From the NCBI GenBank assembly GCA_963169105.1, contig CAUJGU010000339.1, positions 1 through 64,000 of the forward strand: a stretch of 64,000 nucleotides of DNA, written 5' to 3'. Both the position numbers and the translations under genes were made by a program. Numbering within the stretch: the stretch's first letter is position 1; the number at the start of each line of letters is the position of its first letter. Below, one piece after another: positions 1-8,348 of the stretch. Under the pieces are notes generated by a model. That model ran no database searches and was not told where the DNA came from. It was given only the letters and a program-made list of their open reading frames with translations. Source of the DNA: Ceriagrion tenellum. Taxonomy: Eukaryota; Arthropoda; Insecta; Odonata; Coenagrionidae.

Positions 1-19
1 TCCCTTTTCATTTTTCAAG

Positions 20-97
20 ATGCGGGAAGAGCTTCAAACCGCTTCACTCTACGACTCATGGTTTGCTCGCTGCGAGCTAGTTCAAAGGCGTAAGTAA
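20..97 (+). other. Conserved GC-rich motif with 25-codon ORF
   Basis: A GC-rich island in AT-rich surroundings, preceded by a pyrimidine tract ending in TTTTTCAAG. It opens with ATG and reads 25 codons, with LYDSWFARCELVQR in the middle, to a TAA at 95-97. The stop lies inside GTAAGTA (90-96), which looks like a 5' splice site, so a small exon between an acceptor-like CAAG and this donor is conceivable. The opposite strand is also open over most of the segment, which weakens the coding case. Differences among units include one synonymous change (units 6 and 25) and amino-acid changes (units 4, 8, 27, 28), so no constraint is evident. No family is recognised. Confidence 0.3.
35..77. repeat. 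Two adjacent inverted repeats (potential double hairpin)
   Basis: CAAACC at 35-40 is complementary to GGTTTG at 60-65, with 19 bases between. The last G of that arm starts GCTCGC (65-70), which with T71 and GCGAGC (72-77) forms a 13-base palindrome around one central base. The arrangement recurs in each unit. In units 6 and 25 the first arm is CAAACT, which would leave a G-T pair. Whether it is transcribed or bound by a protein cannot be told. Confidence 0.5.
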
Positions 98-442
98 TTC
101 TGATATTTCACATAATTAGTCTCTTTCGATTTCCTCACTCCGACTACTATAAGGCTTTGAAACATTTATTATGAATCTCTGTTTTGATAATGTATAGCTA
201 AATAACTGTCCCGCATCAAAAAGGAAACCGAAAGTGTATATTTATTTCGTCAAATTACACAGACACTGGAAACAAAATGAAAGTAGGGAAAATGTCAGCA
301 CTTAAAATGCATTAATAATTCACTGCCGAACCTTCAACAAATATTAAGGATATAACAGGATTTTATGCTTACTTATCGGTAATGTATTCTGTTTGTATAT
401 AAATATTAATTACGACTGGAATGTGTTTGTTGTGTGATACAG
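98..442. other. AT-rich stretch without a gene (reference unit)
   Basis: No gene is seen. The stretch carries diagnostic sites that distinguish unit families: AAAATGCATT versus AAAAGGCATT near 305, and CACTGCCG versus CACTTCCG near 321. TATATAAATA at 396-405 resembles a TATA box, but it lies in generally AT-rich sequence and no transcript start can be tied to it. Confidence 0.6.
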
Positions 443-540
443 GCTTTAAAACGTTCTCGTAGTAGTTGATGTTGTACAATGTACCACCAAACTCGATTGG
501 TTGACGACAAGTATCTACCTATCTCTACCCTCTGTCATAC
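443..540 (-). repeat. Block C: diverged relative of part of block A
   Basis: The sequence from GTTGATGTTGTACAATG through GGTTGACGACAAG to CTCTACCCTCTGTC lines up with GTCGATGATGTTGTGCAGATG...GGTTGACCACAGG...CTCTACCCTCATCC in the right-hand part of block A. Read on the minus strand, both give similar peptides: VDTCRQP...LYNI here and VDACGQP...LHNI in block A. It looks like an old internal duplication, much more diverged than the units are from each other. The alignment was made by eye. Confidence 0.55.
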
Positions 541-704
541 TTTTTATTTAGAAATAGGGTCGTCATTCCATTTGATTTGATATCGGTCTCGAGAATTACA
601 ATCTCAGCTTTCTTCCATACCGTTTTTCCTCCATAGTGAGTTTTAGAATAGAAATTTAGGAAACTGATAGTCCATGTTTTACCAATCATAAGAATCGTTT
701 CCTT

Positions 705-977
705 CTAAATTTGGTTTACAGCTTTCGCGTTTAATTGGCTTTCCTTCAACCGCTTAAGTCGTACCTTGATTTTACCAACTGATTTTAAACATCCTTGGAA
801 CGAGCCACGCATAAAATGTCGGGAGACTTTTCCACTTGTTCCTCCTCTCAGTCCATGTTTCCTTGCTATACAGAAGAAGTCTCCTCGAAGAGGTCTGGCT
901 TCACTTTTTAGCCCGAAGTCGATGATGTTGTGCAGATGTCCAATTTTAAGCAATGGTTGACCACAGGCGTTTACCAC
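705..977 (-). pseudogene. Block A: decayed RT C-terminal region in an open 90-codon frame
   Basis: The longest minus-strand frame reads 90 codons with GVDACGQPLL-like and FMRGSFQGCLKSVGK segments, but matches no family I recognise. A neighbouring frame of the same strand reads LLLYSKETWTERRNKWK, then FYTWLVPRMFKISW. That resembles the LLYGSETWT ... RRML.ISW end of many animal non-LTR retrotransposon reverse transcriptases, but it carries stops. I take the RT-like frame as ancestral and the 90-codon frame as incidental. All full-length units hold this block; units 6, 14-16, 24 and 25 shorten the open frame through small changes. Confidence 0.5.
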
Positions 978-1004
978 TCTCTACCCTCATCCATTGTATC
1001 CTCA

Positions 1005-1165
1005 TGTTATCAAAAAGGCTTTTTCTTTTTACAACATTTTCACACAATCTTGGAACGCGCCGCGTCTAAATGCCTGGGAGTATTTTCTAATTCTCCTCCC
1101 CACACACAGTGGCGCTATCATTTACAGAAATGCACTCTGCGAAGCGGACGATATCAGTACTCCGT
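1005..1165 (-). pseudogene. Block B: second decayed copy of the RT C-terminal end
   Basis: On the minus strand the DNA around GCGCGTTCCAAGATTGTGTG is alignable to GGCTCGTTCCAAGGATGTTT in block A; in one shared frame they read FRRGAFQDCVKML and FMRGSFQGCLKSV. In another frame block B reads TVCGEEN followed by a TAG, placed where an RT continuing from the core at 1171-1790 would have its YGSETW-like motif. So block B is probably the natural C-terminal continuation of the core, and block A a second copy of the same region. Confidence 0.45.
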
Positions 1166-1790
1166 CAAAGTTATTTTGATGTAGTCGGCATAAAACGTTG
1201 ACGATTTCTCTCGACAACGATATTCGCACGATATATGCTGAATCGCATTCCACTACACCTTCTTTCTGCAGATATATTTATTCTTCCTTCGTTATCAATT
1301 CCTCCCTCTTGGATATTCAATCCGGTATTCACTCTCATGTCACATCGTTCGCTCTTGCTTTGTGTGCAATCTGGAATTTGGTCAATTGTCTCAGTCGGCT
1401 GAAAATGTACCTTTGTGGTAAATATGTTGCATTTTGCGAAGGACATTTGAAGTTTCTTACTCGTCGTCCGCATAAACTACGTAATCAACAGGGAAAAGAA
1501 TCATTGGGATAGTTTTTTCTTGTACTGCTATGTATCCGAGATTCTCGTTGAGCACTTTTTCCATAGATTCGTGCATACATTTTTTAATTAGAGATAAGGC
1601 AAAGTGAGCATCTCTTATTCACACCGTTTTTTTCTCTCGACTAAAAATTTAGGGACGCCTCGTCGTCAACGAACGATAATATCCACATAACTGCTCGTTT
1701 TTCGTTGTATCACGTTCCACGTAGAAAAAAATGTCCCCGACACGAGAAACGGACGGTTTATTTTTATTAAAAGTTTCCGTTGTTTAACAT

Positions 1791-2367
1791 CCTACTTCTT
1801 AAACTTACTTTCAAACCGCCTAGTTCCATCTATAAAAATATGGCCGAATTTTTATGTTGCTAGGTATCATCTACTCCTCATTTTTCGTGTTTTATTTTCT
1901 CCGAGTTCCGCGGCATATCACGACTTACTCTAACAATTACTAATTTGATTTGTAATTTTATTGTTCAGCCTGTTGCGTGGAAGGATACGGTTTTGCGTTA
2001 ATGCTTATTAAGAAACATTTTGTAAGCTAAAGTAATACTTCACGATTAGGAGATAAATAAAACACTCTGGAAAACCTAAAGTCGCCAACGTAATTATCAG
2101 CCTCGTACATGTTATACATCATGGCAAATCGCCCTTGAATGAAATTAATTTATGAAACGATAGATTGACCATTTTGTTTCCTAGTATTACTTTAGGTAAG
2201 CGAGATTACACTTTAGTATGTTTCCCAGGCTCATCCTACCGTCAATATTTTTCCTTTTTTGATGAATGCACATCGATTGTTGTTCATTTTCGTGTTTTCT
2301 GAAATAGCAAGAAAAAAAAACATCAAACCGAAAATCTGACAACATTTTTCCTTTTTCATTTTTCAAG
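1791..2367. other. AT-rich stretch without a gene (reference unit)
   Basis: No gene, RNA gene or recognisable element is seen. It holds three diagnostic sites: CTAACAATT versus CTAGCAATT near 1930, ATAAATAAAAC versus ATAAAAAAAAC near 2054, and TGTTGTTCATT with a nine-A run versus TGTTATTCATT with AAAAATAAA near 2280-2320. ATTTTATTGTTCAG near 1956 resembles a splice acceptor, but nothing coding follows that I recognise. Confidence 0.6.
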
Positions 2368-3654
2368 ATGCGGGAAGAGCTTCAAACCGCTTCACTCTAC
2401 GACTCATGGTTTGCTCGCTGCGAGCTAGTTCAAAGGCGTAAGTAATTCTGATATTTCACATAATTAGTCTCTTTCGATTTCCTCACTCCGACTACTATAA
2501 GGCTTTGAAACATTTATTATGAATCTCTGTTTTTATAATGTATAGCTAAATAACTGTCCCGCATCAAAAAGGAAACCGAAAGTGTATATTTATTTCGTCA
2601 AATTACACAGACACTGGAAACAAAATGAAAGTAGGGAAAATGTCAGCACTTAAAATGCATTAATTTGGTCAATTGTCTCAGTCGGCTGAAAATGTACCTT
2701 TGTGGTAAATATGTTGCATTTTGCGAAGGACATTTGAAGTTTCTTACTCGTCGTCCGCATAAACTACGTAATCAACAGCGAAAAGAATCATTGGGATAGT
2801 TTTTTCTTGTACTGCTATGTATCCGAGATTCTCGTTGAGCACTTTTTCCATAGATTCGTGCATACATTTTTTAATTAGAGATAAGGCAAAGTGAGCATCT
2901 CTTATTCACACAGTTTTTTTCTCTCGACTAAAAATTTAGGGACGCCTCGTCGTCAACGAACGATAATATCCACATAACTGCTCGTTTTTCGTTGTATCAC
3001 GTTCCACGTAGAAAAAAATGTCCCCGACACGAGAAACGGACGGTTTATTTTTATTAAAAGTTTCCGTTGTTTAACATCCTACTTCTTAAACTTACTTTCA
3101 AACCGCCTAGTTCCATCTATAAAAATATGGCCGAATTTTTATGTTGCTAGGTATCATCTACTCCTCATTTTTCGTGTTTTATTTTCTCCGAGTTCCGCGG
3201 CATATCACGACTTACTCTAGCAATTACTAATTTGATTTGTAATTTTATTGTTCAGCCTGTTGCGTGGAAGGATACGGTTTTGCGTTAATGCTTATTAAGA
3301 AACATTTTGTAAGCTAAAGTAATACTTCACGATTAGGAGATAAAAAAAACACTCTGGAAAACCTAAAGTCGCCAACGTAATTATCAGCCTCGTACATGTT
3401 ATACATCATGGCAAATCGCCCTTGAATGAAATTAATTTATGAAACGATAGATTGACCATTTTGTTTCCTAGTATTACTTTAGGTAAGCGAGATTACACTT
3501 TAGTATGTTTCCCAGGCTCATCCTACCGTCAATATTTTTCCTTTTTTGATGAATGCACATCGATTGTTATTCATTTTCGTGTTTTCTGAAATAGCAAGAA
3601 AAATAAACATCAAACCGAAAATCTGACAACATTTTTCCCTTTTCATTTTTCAAG
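2368..3654 (+). repeat. Unit 2 (1,287 bp), internally deleted
   Basis: Starts as a normal unit, then at about 2662-2664 jumps from GCATTAA to TTTGGTCAATTG. This removes the equivalent of unit 1 positions about 316-1376, that is blocks C, A and B and the distal RT core. Two bases (AA) are shared at the breakpoints. Its 5' end (TTTTTATAATG near 2530) matches units 16 and 17, while its 3' end (ATAAAAAAAAC) matches units 5, 9, 11, 21 and 24. Confidence 0.96.
2664..3077 (-). pseudogene. RT remnant in deleted unit 2
   Basis: Only the palm part survives, from the motif-A-like segment to shortly past YADD (2750-2761), with the usual stop after YADDE. The post-palm region and both C-terminal-like blocks are lost in the unit's deletion. 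Confidence 0.65.
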
Positions 3655-6001
3655 ATGCGGGAAGAGCTTCAAACCGCTTCACTCTACGACTCATGGTTTG
3701 CTCGCTGCGAGCTAGTTCAAAGGCGTAAGTAATTCTGATATTTCACATAATTAGTCTCTTTCGATTTCCTCACTCCGACTACTATAAGGCTTTGAAACAT
3801 TTATTATGAATCTCTGTTTTGATAATGTATAGCTAAATAACTGTCCCGCATCAAAAAGGAAACCGAAAGTGTATATTTATTTCGTCAAATTACACAGACA
3901 CTGGAAACAAAATGAAAGTAGGGAAAATGTCAGCACTTAAAAGGCATTAATAATTCACTTCCGAACCTTCAACAAATATTAAGGATATAACAGGATTTTA
4001 TGCTTACTTATCGGTAATGTATTCTGTTTGTATATAAATATTAATTACGACTGGAATGTGTTTGTTGTTGATACAGGCTTTAAAACGTTCTCGTAGTAGT
4101 TGATGTTGTACAATGTACCACCAAACTCGATTGGTTGACGACAAGTATCTACCTATCTCTACCCTCTGTCATACTTTTTATTTAGAAATAGGGTCGTCAT
4201 TCCATTTGATTTGATATCGGTCTCGAGAATTAAAATCTCAGCTTTCTTCCATACCGTTTTTCCTCCATAGTGAGTTCTAGAATAGAAATTTAGGAAACTG
4301 ATAGTCCATGTTTTACCAATCATAAGAATCGTTTCCTTCTAAATTTGGTTTACAGCTTTCGCGTTTAATTGGCTTTCCTTCAACCGCTTAAGTCGTACCT
4401 TGATTTTACCAACTGATTTTAAACATCCTTGGAACGAGCCACGTATAAAATGTCGGGAGACTTTTCCACTTGTTCCTCCTCTCAGTCCATGTTTCCTTGC
4501 TATACAGAAGAAGTCTCCTCGAAGAGGTCTGGCTTCACTTTTTAGCCCGAAGTCGATGATGTTGTGCAGATGTCCAATTTTAAGCAATGGTTGACCACAG
4601 GCGTCCACTACTCTCTACTTTCTGCCATAAAATCCTCATGTTATCAAAAAGGCTTTTTCTTTTTACAACATTTTCACACAATCTTGGAACGCGCCGCGTC
4701 TAAATGCCTGGGAGTATTTTCTAATTCTCCTCCCCACACACAATGGCGCTATCATTTACAGAAATGCACTCTGCGAAGCGGACGATATCAGTATTCCGTC
4801 AAAGTTATTTTGATGTAGTCGGCATAAAACGTTGACGATTTCTCTCGACAACGATATTCGCACGATATATGCTGAATCGCATTCCACTACACCTTCTTTC
4901 TGCAGATATATTTATTCTTCCTTCGTTATCAATTCCTCCCTCTTGGATATTCAATCCGGTATTCACTCTCATGTCACATCGTTCGCTCTTGCTCTGTGTG
5001 CAATCTGGAATTTGGTCAATTGTCTCAGTCGGCTGAAAATGTACCTTTGTGGTAAATATGTTGCATTTTGCGAAGGACATTTGAAGTTTCTTACTCGTCG
5101 TCCGCATAAACTACGTAATCAACAGCGAAAAGAATCATTGGGATAGTTTTTTCTTGTACTGCTATGTATCCGAGATTCTCGTTGAGCACTTTTTCCATAG
5201 ATTTGTGCATACATTTTTTAATTAGAGATAAGGCAAAGTGAGCATCTCTTATTCACACAGTTTTTTTCTCTCGACTAAAAATTTAGGGACGCCTCGTCGT
5301 CAACGAACGATAATATCCACATAACTGCTCGTTTTTCGTTGTATCACGTTCCACGTAGAAAAAAATGTCCCCGACACGAGAAACGGACGGTTTATTTTTA
5401 TTAAAAGTTTCCGTTGTTTAACATCCTACTTCTTAAACTTACTTTCAAACCGCCTAGTTCCATCTATAAAAATATGGCCGAATTTTTATGTTGCTAGGTA
5501 TCATCTACTCCTCATTTTTCGTGTTTTATTTTCTCCGAGTTCCGCGGCATATCACGACTTACTCTAGCAATTACTAATTTGATTTGTAATTTTATTGTTC
5601 AGCCTGTTGCGTGGAAGGATACGGTTTTGCGTTAATGCTTATTAAGAAACATTTTGTAAGCTAAAGTAATACTTCACGATTAGGAGATAAATAAAACACT
5701 CTGGAAAACCTAAAGTCGCCAACGTAATTATCAGCCTCGTACATGTTATACATCATGGCAAATCGCCCTTGAATGAAATTAATTTATGAAACGATAGATT
5801 GACCATTTTGTTTCCTAGTATTACTTTAGGTAAGCGAGATTACACTTTAGTATGTTTCCCAGGCTCATCCTACCGTCAATATTTTTCCTTTTTTGATGAA
5901 TGCACATCGATTGTTATTCATTTTCGTGTTTTCTGAAATAGCAAGAAAAATAAACATCAAACCGAAAATCTGACAACATTTTTCCCTTTTCATTTTTCAA
6001 G
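3655..6001 (+). repeat. Unit 3
   Basis: Carries CTTTCTGCCATAAAATCC after block A (near 4620), shared with units 7, 21 and 26, and TAGATTTGTGCAT (near 5200), shared only with unit 21. A private 1-base loss gives TTTGTTGTTGATAC near 4062. Overall closest to unit 21. Confidence 0.97.
4339..5424 (-). pseudogene. Decayed RT, unit 3
   Basis: YADD at 5097-5108, followed by the common TAA. Block A keeps its 89-codon incidental frame. Confidence 0.68.
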
Positions 6002-8348
6002 ATGCGGGAAGAGCTTCAAACCGCTTCACTCTACGACTCATGGTTTGCTCGCTGCGAGCTAGTTCAAAGTCGTATGTAATTCTGATATTTCACATAATTA
6101 GTCTCTTTCGATTTCCTCACTCCGACTACTATAAGGCTTTGAAACATTTATTATGAATCTCTGTTTTGATAATGTATAGCTAAATAACTGTCCCGCATCA
6201 AAAAGGAAACCGAAAGTGTATATTTATTTCGTCAAATTACACAGACACTGGAAACAAAATGAAAGTAGGGAAAATGTCAGCACTTAAAAGGCATTAATAA
6301 TTCACTTCCGAACCTTCAACAAATATTAAGGATATAACAGGATTTTATGCTTACTTATCGGTAATGTATTCTGTTTGTATATAAATATTAATTACGACTG
6401 GAATGTGTTTGTTGTGTGATACAGGCTTTAAAACGTTCTCGTAGTAGTTGATGTTGTACAATGTACCACCAAACTCGATTGGTTGACGACAAGTATCTAC
6501 CTATCTCTACCCTCTGTCATACTTTTTATTTAGAAATAGGGTCGTCATTCCATTTGATTTGATATCGGTCTCGAGAATTAAAATCTCAGCTTTCTTCCAT
6601 ACCGTTTTTCCTCCATAGTGAGTTCTAGAATAGAAATTTAGGAAACTGATAGTCCATGTTTTACCAATCATAAGAATCGTTTCCTTCTAAATTTGGTTTA
6701 CAGCTTTCGCGTTTAATTGGCTTTCCTTCAACCGCTTAAGTCGTACCTTGATTTTACCAACTGATTTTAAACATCCTTGGAACGAGCCACGTATAAAATG
6801 TCGGGAGACTTTTCCACTTGTTCCTCCTCTCAGTCCATGTTTCCTTGCTATACAGAAGAAGTCTCCTCGAAGAGGTCTGGCTTCACTTTTTAGCCCGAAG
6901 TCGATGATGTTGTGCAGATGTCCAATTTTAAGCAATGGTTGACCACAGGCGTCCACTACTCTCTACCCTCATCCATTGTATCCTCATGTTATCAAAAAGG
7001 CTTTTTCTTTTTACAACATTTTCACACAATCTTGGAACGCGCCGCGTCTAAATGCCTGGGAGTATTTTCTAATTCTCCTCCCCACACACAATGGCGCTAT
7101 CATTTACAGAAATGCACTCTGCGAAGCGGACGATATCAGTATTCCGTCAAAGTTATTTTGATGTAGTGGGCATAAAACGTTGACGATTTCTCTCGACAAC
7201 GATATTCGCACGATATATGCTGAATCGCATTCCACTACACCTTCTTTCTGCAGATATATTTATTCTTCCTTCGTTATCAATTCCTCCCTCTTGGATATTC
7301 AATCCGGTATTCACTCTCATGTCACATCGTTCGCTCTTGCTCTGTTTGCAATCTGGAATTTGGTCAATTGTCTCAGTCGGCTGAAAATGTACCTTTGTGG
7401 TAAATATGTTGCATTTTGCGAAGGACATTTGAAGTTTCTTACTCGTCGTCCGCATAAACTACGTAATCAACAGCGAATGAATCATTGGGATAGTTTTTTC
7501 TTGTACTGCTATGTATCCGAGATTCTCGTTGAGCACTTTTTCCATAGATTCGTGCATACATTTTTTAATTAGAGATAAGGCAAAGTGAGCATCTCTTATT
7601 CACACCGTTTTTTTCTCTCGACTAAAAATTTAGGGACGCCTCGTCGTCAACGAACGATAATATCCACATAACTGCTCGTTTTTCGTTGTATCACGTTCCA
7701 CGTAGAAAAAAATGTCCCCGACACGAGAAACGGACGGTTTATTTTTATTAAAAGTTTCCGTTGTTTAACATCCTACTTCTTAAACTTACTTTCAAACCGC
7801 CTAGTTCCATCTATAAAAATATGGCCGAATTTTTATGTTGCTAGGTATCATCTACTCCTCATTTTTCGTGTTTTATTTTCTCCGAGTTCCGCGGCATATC
7901 ACGACTTACTCTAACAATTACTAATTTGATTTGTAATTTTATTGTTCAGCCTGTTGCGTGGAAGGATACGGTTTTGCGTTAATGCTTATTAAGAAACATT
8001 TTGTAAGCTAAAGTAATACTTCACGATTAGGAGATAAATAAAACACTCTGGAAAACCTAAAGTCGCCAACGTAATTATCAGCCTCGTACATGTTATACAT
8101 CATGGCAAATCGCCCTTGAATGAAATTAATTTATGAAACGATAGATTGACCATTTTGTTTCCTAGTATTACTTTAGGTAAGCGAGATTACACTTTAGTAT
8201 GTTTCCCAGGCTCATCCTACCGTCAATATTTTTCCTTTTTTGATGAATGCACATCGATTGTTGTTCATTTTCGTGTTTTCTGAAATAGCAAGAAAAAAAA
8301 ACATCAAACCGAAAATCTGACAACATTTTTCCCTTTTCATTTTTCAAG
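6002..8348 (+). repeat. Unit 4
   Basis: Member of the family with CACTTCCG, TAGTGGGCAT, CAGCGAATGAATC, CTAACAATT and TGTTGTTCATT (with units 22 and 23; units 18-20 nearly so). Privately, the GC-rich motif ends CAAAGTCGTATGTAA instead of CAAAGGCGTAAGTAA, which destroys the splice-donor-like GTAAGTA. Confidence 0.97.
6687..7771 (-). pseudogene. Decayed RT with extra frameshift, unit 4
   Basis: YADD at 7445-7456. One base is missing near 7475 (CAGCGAATGAATC versus CAGCGAAAAGAATC), which shifts the RT frame between the IPMI and YADD segments. The same deletion lengthens the antisense frame to 130 codons. Confidence 0.68.

Larger units (their letters stand above)
705..1790 (-). pseudogene. Decayed non-LTR retrotransposon reverse transcriptase, unit 1
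   Basis: Reading the minus strand downward: TFFSTWNVIQRK (WNVI codons at 1708-1719) sits where palm motif A is expected, then SSYVDIIVR, a stop, VPKFLVERKKTV, a TGA at 1619-1621 where a GVRQGD-like motif belongs, IRDAHFALSLIKKCM, and AVDYVVYADDE with YADD, the catalytic box, at 1463-1474. A TAA follows at 1457-1459. In another frame EGGIDNEGRINISAERRC resembles the post-palm region of these enzymes. Blocks B and A supply C-terminal-like remnants. The N-terminal endonuclease and ORF1 are not seen. Stops and frameshifts preclude function. Family-level placement (Jockey/CR1/RTE-like) is uncertain. Confidence 0.7.
20..2367 (+). repeat. Unit 1 (2,348 bp), reference unit
   Basis: Full-length unit used as coordinate reference. 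Private variants are GTGAGTTTTAG where other units have GTGAGTTCTAG (near 640) and ACACAGTGG instead of ACACAATGG (near 1109). It shares CAGGGAAAAG (near 1490), found elsewhere only in units 15 and 16. Confidence 0.97.

Noticed and set aside
8..24. CENP-B-box-like match in TTTTTCAAGATGCGGG
   Set aside because: The essential TTCG half reads TTTT, so two of nine conserved bases are missing; in AT-rich sequence this is weak.
20..90. tRNA or tRNA-derived SINE: TAGCTCGCAGCGAGC on the minus strand resembles a D-arm, and AGTTCAAAGGC on the plus strand resembles a B box
   Set aside because: The two signals are on opposite strands, the D-loop would be too short, and no acceptor, anticodon or T-arm pairing could be found.
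396..405. TATATAAATA as a promoter driving transcription of the array
   Set aside because: The surroundings are generally AT-rich, and no downstream gene or initiator could be linked to it.
766..1184. Plus-strand frames of 61-129 codons around blocks A and B
   Set aside because: They overlap the RT-like minus-strand sequence, most lack an ATG start or family resemblance, and small changes between units alter their length freely.
1463..1474. Functional reverse transcriptase, or a bacterial retron or DGR
   Set aside because: YADD is present, but stops and frameshifts lie on both sides, there is no accessory gene or template repeat, and the surrounding motifs are those of eukaryotic non-LTR elements.
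1198..1512. Plus-strand frame of 104 codons (130 codons in units 4, 6, 18-20, 22, 23, 25) recurring in every full unit
   Set aside because: It is antisense to the RT core, begins at TTG rather than ATG, has no recognisable domain, and its longer form is produced by a 1-base deletion. Best explained as an antisense shadow.
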